From an uncultured bacterium (GTDB lineage: Bacteria; Planctomycetota; Uabimicrobiia; Uabimicrobiales; JABWCH01), in the NCBI GenBank assembly GCA_938003875.1, contig CALKWO010000005.1, forward strand, positions 1 to 5,325: 5,325 nt of DNA. Reading direction: 5' to 3'. The translations under genes and the position numbers were made by a program. Positions 1 to 4,254 of the stretch are shown piece by piece. A model generated the notes under the pieces. That model saw only the letters and a program-made list of their open reading frames with translations, did no database searches and was not told the DNA's origin. Each line of letters starts with the position of its first letter. The first letter of the stretch is position 1.

Positions 1-16
1 GAGCCAATTGTCTCTG

Positions 17-40
17 ACCACGTCCAGAGGACGTGGTTTT
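17..40 (+). terminator. Perfect 9-bp hairpin with T tract: terminator or insertion-sequence end
   Basis: ACCACGTCC (17-25) and GGACGTGGT (29-37) form a perfect 9-bp stem around a 3-nt AGA loop, followed by more Ts to position 40. The shape fits a short intrinsic terminator for a gene to the left of the window. It also resembles the subterminal hairpins at the ends of IS200/IS605-family elements, which often have a GC-rich stem, a tiny loop and a following TTTT. No transposase or TnpB sequence is visible here, so the second reading is inference. The open frame of the next gene runs back through this hairpin, which argues against the upstream TTG start. Confidence 0.45.
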
Positions 41-58
41 CTAGGTCTGAATAAAGAA

Positions 59-514
59 ATGCAAGACATACAAATTAGAGAATTAGAAGAGTCTGACAAA
101 GAACAGTTTCATGATATTATTCGAGAATTTTTTGAATATGCAAACAATGAACAACTCTCTTCAAGCTTGATAGATAAACTATTTCAAAAAGCACTTGCTA
201 AAGAGACAAACTATCATATTTATTGCGCTGCTGATAATAACCAGCTTTTGGGGATAATTTCTATCACCTATGGAGAAAGCAGTTATAAAGTAAGCCCTTT
301 TGCCTGGTGTGACGACTTATTTATCAAAAAAGAAGCAAGACGAAAGGGAATTGGGAAGCTTCTCATTCAAAAAATCTGTGAAGTAGCGAAAAAAGCAGGG
401 TGTTCGAACATTTTAATAGGTGTCGGTAAAGACGAACAGAGTGCTATCTCTTTTTACGAAACCAATGGTTTTCGTGACATGAATTGTCGGCTCTACAGCA
501 GAAAAATCAACTAG
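59..514 (+). CDS. GNAT-family N-acetyltransferase
   Basis: Predicted cytoplasmic acetyltransferase that moves an acetyl group from acetyl-CoA to an amine; the substrate cannot be told from the sequence. The ATG at 59 gives 151 residues, the normal size of a single-domain GNAT protein. The N-terminus (IQIRELEESDKEQF, residues 4-17) is the usual first strand and helix. Strand 4 (WCDDLFIKKEARRKGIG, 83-99) carries the acetyl-CoA pyrophosphate-binding loop R94-R95-K-G-I-G99. FYETNGF (132-138) is the usual late motif at the C-terminal side of the fold. The frame stays open upstream to a TTG at 8, but those 17 codons cross the hairpin at 17-37 and look unlike a GNAT N-terminus, so ATG 59 is preferred even though its ribosome site is weak. 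The kinase-like gene follows after 19 nt and may be co-transcribed. The family call is firm; the role is unknown. Confidence 0.88.
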   Translation: MQDIQIRELEESDKEQFHDIIREFFEYANNEQLSSSLIDKLFQKALAKETNYHIYCAADNNQLLGIISITYGESSYKVSPFAWCDDLFIKKEARRKGIGKLLIQKICEVAKKAGCSNILIGVGKDEQSAISFYETNGFRDMNCRLYSRKIN

Positions 515-533
515 TCGGTTAAGGCATAAAAAC

Positions 534-1046
534 ATGCTTATCCTTCTCATCGGGCCTAAAGGAAGCGGAAAAAGCCATATTGGCCGTATTCTCGAATCGT
601 ACCTCTGCGTTCACTTCTTCCATGTGGAGTCGTTATGGATGGCCTACTACGCAGAATGCAAGGCTTCTGGAAAGCAGCCAACAATCTCCGAAGGTATACA
701 AACAGTGCATCCTTCCATAGCGAATGCGCTACGGCAATATGATCGAGTATGCGTGGAAACCACTGGAGCATCTTCAGAAATTCTGAATGCCCTCATTTCA
801 CTCGGACAGGAATCAGGGATTTTCATTGTTCGAGTTCAAGCACCTCTTGATATTTGCCTTCAAAGGATTTCCGTCCGAGATCAGACAAACCAGATTCAGT
901 TGGATACCGACTCGATCCAGAAAATATACCATCTCAGCGCATCGCTAGAGATTCCGTGCGATCTCGTTATAGAGAATACGGCGTTAACCGAAGAGCAAAT
1001 CGTGAAACTATTTACCGAAGCACTGATGACTTGCACTGGTTCGTAG
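534..1046 (+). CDS. Small P-loop NTPase, nucleoside/shikimate-kinase-like
   Basis: Predicted cytoplasmic ATP-binding protein of 170 residues, close to the usual size of adenylate-kinase or shikimate-kinase-like enzymes. It starts at once with a beta strand and Walker A loop GPKGSGKS (residues 7-14). VCVETTGAS (72-80) sits where these kinases carry the second core strand and phosphate-acceptor region. The segment APLDICLQRISVRD (103-116) has the arginine-rich lid pattern, with R111 and R115 as candidate phosphate-contacting residues. CDLVIENT (142-149) is a typical last strand before the final helix. No acceptor-specific motif is recognisable, so the phosphorylated substrate is unknown. AAGG at 521-524 lies 9 nt before the ATG and is a reasonable ribosome site. 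By eye the gene is richer in G and C than the acetyltransferase before it and the operon after it, which hints at a different origin. Confidence 0.75.
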   Translation: MLILLIGPKGSGKSHIGRILESYLCVHFFHVESLWMAYYAECKASGKQPTISEGIQTVHPSIANALRQYDRVCVETTGASSEILNALISLGQESGIFIVRVQAPLDICLQRISVRDQTNQIQLDTDSIQKIYHLSASLEIPCDLVIENTALTEEQIVKLFTEALMTCTGS

Positions 1047-1106
1047 GCAGATTAGCAAACAGGCCGCAAACTTGAGAAAGAGTAGATGGGAAAGGCAGCC
1101 TCAAGA

Positions 1107-1982
1107 TCATCTATCCCACTCGAATTCCTCTTTCTCACCAATCATTTCCTGAAGTCTTTTATCAATAATTTTCTCTTTATTCTGTATTCTATTTTGGATG
1201 CGAGCCTTTAATTTTTCGATCTCTTGAGTGAGAAGGCCAATTTCTTTTTGATGTTGTTTAATTTTATATTCGAAGATAGTGTTTAAAACAGCTCTTAATC
1301 TTTGTTGTATATCTGTTTTTTTCGTTATCTCTCGTTCTTCTCGATAAGCACCTGCAAGTTGCCAACTCAGTCTCTCTGACTTTTTCAACTCCATAATCTC
1401 TTCGAATCTTGCAGGGTTATTTTTTTTCAATTCCTCCATTTCCCGAATATCTCTCATCGTATCTTCTATGGCACGAATGTAAATTTCTGGATTCTCTTCT
1501 TTTAACCTCTCCAATTTTTCTATTCGCTCAGGGTGGTATTCTTTCAAAAATGCATATACTTTTTCAATCAGTGGCTCAGGCCGGAAATGCTCTCTTTTTT
1601 CTCTTCTTTCGCGCAAACTTCTTTCCATATCTTGGCTTTGTTCCATCAGTTCTTTAGCTTTATCTATCTCTCCCTTTTCTTTGGCTGCCTGGGCCATTTT
1701 TCTTAGATGATGTATCTTTTGCTTAATTTCCTGGACTTCTTTGCCAATCATTTCTCTTTTTTCTATTCTTTCTTTCAAGTCTCTTTCCATGTCTTGGCTT
1801 TGTTCCATCAGTTCTTTAGCTTTATCTATCTCTCCTTTTTCTTTTGCATCTTGGGCCATTTCTCTCAGATGATGTATCTTTTCTTTGATTTGTTCGATTT
1901 GTCCCTCGTCCCATTGTTCTTGAGCTTGAAGATTTGCTGTACAAAAAATTAAAGAAATCAATAATACCATGAATTTATTCAT
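1107..1982 (-). CDS. Exported coiled-coil protein, third gene of sigma/anti-sigma operon
   Basis: Family not recognised. The 291-residue product begins with a Sec signal peptide: MNK, a hydrophobic core to about residue 18, and likely cleavage after LQA (A20). The mature part is almost entirely charged helix rich in Lys, Glu and Arg. Residues 29-77 and 83-131 are near-identical tandem copies with a 54-residue period, each holding KIHHLR and AKEKGEIDKAKELMEQSQD. Residues about 140-200 hold two looser units with an LKxxNP motif (160-165 and 185-190). The tail to 285 is predicted coiled coil. The ATG overlaps the end of the anti-sigma gene by 8 nt and has a canonical ribosome site. The position suggests a periplasmic sensor or chaperone linked to the anti-sigma factor, comparable in arrangement only to CnrX, ZraP or CpxP. 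The paired His and nearby Met in each repeat could bind metal; this is speculation. Confidence 0.85.
   Translation of the reverse strand: MNKFMVLLISLIFCTANLQAQEQWDEGQIEQIKEKIHHLREMAQDAKEKGEIDKAKELMEQSQDMERDLKERIEKREMIGKEVQEIKQKIHHLRKMAQAAKEKGEIDKAKELMEQSQDMERSLRERREKREHFRPEPLIEKVYAFLKEYHPERIEKLERLKEENPEIYIRAIEDTMRDIREMEELKKNNPARFEEIMELKKSERLSWQLAGAYREEREITKKTDIQQRLRAVLNTIFEYKIKQHQKEIGLLTQEIEKLKARIQNRIQNKEKIIDKRLQEMIGEKEEFEWDR
1590..1736 (-). repeat. Tandem repeat copy 2 (54-codon period)
   Basis: Encodes residues 83-131 of the exported coiled-coil protein. It matches the copy at 1752-1898 at an offset of exactly 162 bp. Bases 1630-1673 are identical to 1792-1835 over 44 nt, and differences elsewhere are few. 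The near-identity at the DNA level, including third codon positions, points to a recent in-frame duplication and not to two old repeats kept alike by selection. Confidence 0.93.
1752..1898 (-). repeat. Tandem repeat copy 1 (54-codon period)
   Basis: Encodes residues 29-77 of the exported coiled-coil protein, the first helical unit after the signal peptide. It is paired with 1590-1736. Both copies encode KIHHLR followed by a Met and a shared core of about 20 residues ending in MEQSQDMER. The copies are separated by a 5-residue linker. Confidence 0.93.
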
Positions 1983-2511
1983 ACTTAACCTCCTTTGTAT
2001 CTATTTTTTCAATTTTTTTACTTAACGTACCGATTTTTTCTCTTAATAACTCAATAGAATATTCAAAATACGATTGTTGTGGTGCGGACATTTTACGCTC
2101 GAAAGTCTCTATTTGAGTACCTAGCCTCTTTATATCTTGAGCTAAAGTTTTCCAGTCTGTTTCTCCTTTTATTTCTGTTATAATCGTTTTTCTTGTTTCC
2201 TGATGCTTTAGGAAAAAGGTGATAGGCCATGCTAATATTACTAATAGCACCATAACTCCACATAGAATATATCTGGGCATTATTTTGTGGGTTGGAGGTG
2301 TGGAGAGAATACACATTCCTTTGGATTGAATTTTCCATGATAATGCTTCTCCCGCTATCTCTTTCACCGAATTTCGATAAGTTTGCGAAACATCTTTTAA
2401 GGACTCTAAGAATTTTTTGCAACTAGCGCAATTGGCAAGATGACAAAGAAATTCGTCTTTGTCGCTTAACTCTCCATAATAATAAAGAATCACATCATAT
2501 TCTCTACACAT
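1975..2511 (-). CDS. Zinc-finger anti-sigma factor, single-pass membrane protein
   Basis: Predicted membrane-bound anti-sigma factor of 178 residues that holds the sigma factor encoded just upstream. The N-terminus is a zinc-containing anti-sigma (zf-HC2/ZAS) domain: C2, then YYYGELSDKDEF, then H24-x3-C28-x2-C31, which supplies the four expected zinc ligands. A hydrophobic segment at about residues 81-101 (YILCGVMVLLVILAWPITFF) is the only membrane span and would place the N-terminus in the cytoplasm. The periplasmic part (about 103-178) is Lys/Glu-rich and probably coiled coil. That is a possible contact surface for the coiled-coil protein encoded next. The ATG lies 8 nt inside the end of the sigma gene, with a moderate AAGGCGAG ribosome site. 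Function follows from motif plus position. Whether release is by proteolysis or by redox change at the zinc site cannot be told; CxxC zinc sites can be redox-active in some family members. Confidence 0.87.
   Translation of the reverse strand: MCREYDVILYYYGELSDKDEFLCHLANCASCKKFLESLKDVSQTYRNSVKEIAGEALSWKIQSKGMCILSTPPTHKIMPRYILCGVMVLLVILAWPITFFLKHQETRKTIITEIKGETDWKTLAQDIKRLGTQIETFERKMSAPQQSYFEYSIELLREKIGTLSKKIEKIDTKEVKYE
1987..1996 (-). promoter_or_regulatory. Strong ribosome binding site for the coiled-coil gene
   Basis: On the minus strand this reads AAAGGAGGTT, the full anti-16S consensus, with GGAGG 6 nt before the ATG at 1982. It lies inside the last codons of the anti-sigma gene. It is much stronger than the site of the anti-sigma gene, so the exported protein may be made in excess over the anti-sigma factor from the same message. 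Confidence 0.85.
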
Positions 2512-3067
2512 CGTTCTCGCCTTGATAAACTTTTTTTAGTTGCGATCTCAGTTTTTCTATTGCATAGTGCATTCTTCCTAAAGCCGTATTTAAAGGTATT
2601 CCAAGCAATTCTGCAATTTCTTGAAAAGTAAGCTCTGCCTCTTCTCTAAGGAGAAAAACTTGGCGCTGCTCGATTGGTAAACTTCCTATAGCTTTATAAA
2701 TCATATCGCTCAGTTCCTTGTCTTCCAGTCCGCTACATTTTCCATTTTGTTCCGCAATAGAAAAACTTTGCATATCTTCCGTATACACTCTTGGTCTATT
2801 TTTCTTTCTTCGCAGATGGTCGCAAGCCAAATGGTTGGCAATACTAAATATCCATTGATCAAATTTTTCTCTGTGATCGTAATTACGAATTCCTCGAATC
2901 ACACGGACAAACGTCTCCTGAATCATATCTTCTGCTTCGTGCCGGTCGCCGACCAAATGGATTAAGATACGAAAAAGTTTGTCTTGGTATCGTAGTACGA
3001 TGGTATTAAACGCAGCCTTTCGGCCTTTCTTGAGATCTTCTATAATCTCGCTAAGTTCTCTTTCCAT
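2504..3067 (-). CDS. ECF (extracytoplasmic function) RNA polymerase sigma factor
   Basis: Predicted sigma-70-family factor with only regions 2 and 4, which directs RNA polymerase to stress promoters. With the ATG at 3067 it has 187 residues, typical for ECF factors. Region 2 spans about residues 18-92 and includes the core-binding helix EAEDMIQETFVRV (44-56) and the -10-reading segment WIFSIANHLACDHLRRKKN (72-90). Region 4 spans about 128-178. LPIEQRQVFLLREEAELT opens it, and the helix-turn-helix at about 146-173 (FQEIAELLGIP, then LGRMHYAIEKL) reads the -35 element. The frame extends to a TTG at 3133, but the ATG at 3067 has a good AAGGA site 5 nt upstream and begins at a normal ECF N-terminus (MERELSEIIEDLKKG), so it is chosen. 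It is the first gene of the operon and overlaps the anti-sigma gene by 8 nt. The promoter candidate upstream suggests autoregulation. Confidence 0.92.
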   Translation of the reverse strand: MERELSEIIEDLKKGRKAAFNTIVLRYQDKLFRILIHLVGDRHEAEDMIQETFVRVIRGIRNYDHREKFDQWIFSIANHLACDHLRRKKNRPRVYTEDMQSFSIAEQNGKCSGLEDKELSDMIYKAIGSLPIEQRQVFLLREEAELTFQEIAELLGIPLNTALGRMHYAIEKLRSQLKKVYQGENDV

Positions 3068-3071
3068 ATCG

Positions 3072-3078
3072 TTCCTTA
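3072..3078 (-). promoter_or_regulatory. Ribosome binding site deciding the sigma-factor start
   Basis: The minus strand reads TAAGGAA, with AAGGA 5 nt before the ATG at 3067. No comparable site precedes the upstream TTG at 3133, so the 22 extra codons are probably untranslated leader. Confidence 0.7.
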
Positions 3079-3163
3079 CGAATTCAAGACCTAATCGAGC
3101 ATACCCAACTTTATCTTTAAACGCACAAATCAAAAATTTATTGTCTTTTTTTTAAAAAATTTT

Positions 3164-3191
3164 TCAGATTTCAATAAGAAACTCCCAGTTC
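3164..3191 (-). promoter_or_regulatory. Sigma-E-type ECF promoter candidate for the sigma operon
   Basis: On the minus strand GAACTG (3191-3186) is separated by 17 nt from TCTGA (3168-3164). This is one base from the classic GAACTT-N16/17-TCTGA promoter read by sigma-E-like ECF factors. It would start transcription near 3157 and give a leader of about 90 nt before the ATG at 3067. The natural reading is that the sigma factor activates its own operon. That step is inference, because the DNA specificity of this particular sigma factor is unknown. Confidence 0.5.
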
Positions 3192-3198
3192 TGTAATC

Positions 3199-3227
3199 AT
3201 TATCTCATCAACTCAAAATTTGTACAA
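3199..3227 (-). promoter_or_regulatory. Possible housekeeping promoter for the sigma operon
   Basis: On the minus strand TTGTAC (3227-3222) is followed after 17 nt by GATAAT (3204-3199). The -10 matches the consensus at five of six bases; the -35 is weak (three of six). It could supply basal transcription of the operon. Its -35 box sits in the middle of the 18-bp palindrome at 3215-3232. In DNA this AT-rich such matches are common by chance. Confidence 0.3.
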
Positions 3228-3232
3228 ATTTT
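3215..3232. promoter_or_regulatory. Perfect 18-bp palindrome, candidate operator
   Basis: AAAATTTGTACAAATTTT reads the same on both strands with no mismatch. It lies 23 bp upstream of the -35 of the ECF promoter candidate and covers the -35 of the possible housekeeping promoter. It also lies 78 nt past the stop of the pRiA4b-like gene. Too AT-rich to make a stable terminator stem, and with no T tract, it fits better as a binding site for a dimeric regulator. The regulator is not identifiable in this window. Confidence 0.4.
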
Positions 3233-3238
3233 AGTGTG

Positions 3239-3257
3239 ATCAAGAAACAATCAAGAA
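3239..3257 (+). repeat. Short direct repeat ATCAAGAA, 11-bp spacing
   Basis: ATCAAGAA occurs at 3239-3246 and again at 3250-3257, one helical turn apart, just upstream of the palindrome with respect to the sigma operon. Same-face direct repeats of this kind can bind activators such as response regulators. With only two 8-nt copies in AT-rich DNA, chance is quite possible. Confidence 0.25.
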
Positions 3258-3310
3258 TATATAAGGATTTGAGTTAGGAAGTCAATCGAGCTCAGAAATT
3301 ATATGTAAAG

Positions 3311-3904
3311 TTATCCAAAAGCCTTCTGATAACGCTTTTTAGGATTAGAAAATCGCGCTTTGTTAGGATCAAAATAATCGGGATCGTACTTGCCTCCAAG
3401 CCATTCCATGGTTTCTTGGTATTCTTTGCCCCTTTTCTTTTTAAGGATTTTCAGTATGTCATAGTATCCTCCTGCCCCGCCACAGTCTTCAGGTGGGCAC
3501 GAGCGTTCACCACCAATACAGCGAGGATACTTTGTTCCTTTTTCTTTCAAAAAATATCCTTCGAATATTATTTCATGCCTCCAGCTATCCCCAAAATCGT
3601 ATTCATACTCAGCAGTTATGCCCTCCTTCTTAAAAAAGAATAAAAGAGAGACTTCCCATCCTGGAATGATTCCCTCTTGATAGCCACTATCGTCAGGGAT
3701 GCCAATTTCCATAAACTTTCTCATATCTTTTTTATAAATTCTGAAGGCGTGCAAGTGGTAATCCAACCACCCCATCGCATCCTGAATGGCAACGTGCAGA
3801 TCCCAAAAACTATAATTTTCAGGGACCTGGATACGTCGCCAAATCAGAGGAACGATTTCATTGAGAGTTATCTTGAATTGATAAACCTGCTTTTCTCTTG
3901 GCAT
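3311..3904 (-). CDS. Plasmid pRiA4b ORF-3 family protein
   Basis: A 197-residue protein consisting of one pRiA4b ORF-3-like domain, a family first noted on an Agrobacterium plasmid and sometimes labelled an IS1096 passenger protein; its biochemical role is not established. The hallmarks are all present: YQFKITLNEIVPLIWRRIQV near the N-terminus (residues 8-27), FWDLHVAIQDAMGW (33-46), YEYDFGDSWRHEI (100-112), the Cys-containing GGERSCPPEDCGGAGGY (131-147) and YDPDYFDP (173-180). Length is normal for a single-domain member and nothing looks broken. The ATG at 3904 has GGAG 6 nt upstream (3911-3914), so it is preferred over the in-frame TTG two codons earlier. The gene has its own promoter candidate and points toward the sigma operon in the same orientation, but about 240 bp separate the coding regions, so co-transcription is doubtful. 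Members often lie on plasmids and near mobile DNA. Confidence 0.88.
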   Translation of the reverse strand: MPREKQVYQFKITLNEIVPLIWRRIQVPENYSFWDLHVAIQDAMGWLDYHLHAFRIYKKDMRKFMEIGIPDDSGYQEGIIPGWEVSLLFFFKKEGITAEYEYDFGDSWRHEIIFEGYFLKEKGTKYPRCIGGERSCPPEDCGGAGGYYDILKILKKKRGKEYQETMEWLGGKYDPDYFDPNKARFSNPKKRYQKAFG

Positions 3905-3957
3905 GTTCAACTCCGATATTTTACTTCTTATTTACCATCACATAATGAATAAACCTG

Positions 3958-3985
3958 ATTATAGCCTTTCATAATGGATTTACAA
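3958..3985 (-). promoter_or_regulatory. Sigma-70-type promoter for the pRiA4b-like gene
   Basis: On the minus strand TTGTAA (3985-3980) is followed after 16 nt by a perfect TATAAT (3963-3958). Transcription would begin near 3951 and leave a leader of about 45 nt before the ATG at 3904. A near-repeat, CATAATGAAT (3941-3950) and CATAATGGAT (3970-3979) on the plus strand, flanks the -10 box and could be a regulator site. Confidence 0.5.
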
Positions 3986-4077
3986 CAAGAAAAATCAGCT
4001 ATAACTCATTTTTCCCGTTGTATTTAAGAATAACTGCTCCATTTTTTACCCATGATATAGAAAATGGTCATTTAGTT

Positions 4078-4106
4078 ATGACAATTCTTGCCTATTAAAA
4101 TATATA
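4078..4106 (+). promoter_or_regulatory. Weak sigma-70-type promoter candidate for the recombinase
   Basis: ATGACA (4078-4083), five of six bases of the -35 consensus, is followed after 17 nt by TATATA (4101-4106), four of six bases of the -10. Transcription would start near 4113, about 140 nt before the ATG at 4255. In this AT-rich spacer other matches of similar quality can be found, so this is only the best candidate seen. Confidence 0.3.
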
Positions 4107-4242
4107 AATTTTTTTCATAGAAATTATTTAAATAAATTTTTATAATGACTATAAGATAACAAGTACTTTTGATGGGTTCATAAAAAATTTTTTTACGAGA
4201 AATAAGCCTTTTCTTTCACGATACATGAGCTATTTTTAGATG

Positions 4243-4247
4243 AAGGA
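4243..4247 (+). promoter_or_regulatory. Ribosome binding site deciding the recombinase start
   Basis: AAGGA lies 7 nt before the ATG at 4255, a good spacing. The earlier in-frame ATG at 4240 has no purine-rich site before it, and AAGGA falls just inside that longer frame. The shorter start is therefore chosen. Confidence 0.6.
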
Positions 4248-4254
4248 TAGGAAA

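Larger units (their letters stand above)
3911..4254. other. AT-rich divergent spacer without a gene
   Basis: About 340 bp separate the divergent pRiA4b-like and recombinase genes. No plausible protein or RNA gene is visible; the short minus-strand frame that enters from the right is antisense to the recombinase. The spacer holds a promoter candidate in each direction. From 4096 to 4200 it is extremely AT-rich, with a perfect 12-bp palindrome TTATTTAAATAA at 4124-4135 and an A-run/T-run stretch at 4182-4195. Such DNA is usually bent or easily melted. No clear recombination site could be defined. Confidence 0.6.

Noticed and set aside
8..58. TTG start that would add 17 residues to the acetyltransferase
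   Set aside because: The added codons run through the perfect hairpin at 17-37 and do not resemble a GNAT N-terminus; ATG 59 starts directly before the first fold element.
511..1060. Possible integron cassette sites around the kinase-like gene
   Set aside because: GGTTAAGG near 517-524 and GTTAACCG near 983-990 recall core-site letters, but no imperfect inverted attC structure could be built around either.
1071..1105. Inverted repeat CTTGAG/CTCAAG between the convergent kinase-like and coiled-coil genes
   Set aside because: The stem is only 6 bp around a 23-nt loop with no T tract in either direction, so it is not supported as a terminator.
1707..1952. Plus-strand frame coding a Phe/Leu/Ser-rich, membrane-like peptide
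   Set aside because: It is the antisense of the Lys/Glu-rich coiled-coil repeats; AAR and GAR codons read backwards give Phe, Leu and Ser.
2093..2422. Second minus-strand frame inside the anti-sigma gene
   Set aside because: It is out of frame within a gene whose zinc-finger and membrane motifs are clear, and it has no recognisable domain.
3068..3133. TTG start that would add 22 residues to the sigma factor
   Set aside because: No ribosome site precedes it, while the ATG at 3067 has AAGGA 5 nt upstream and gives a standard ECF length.
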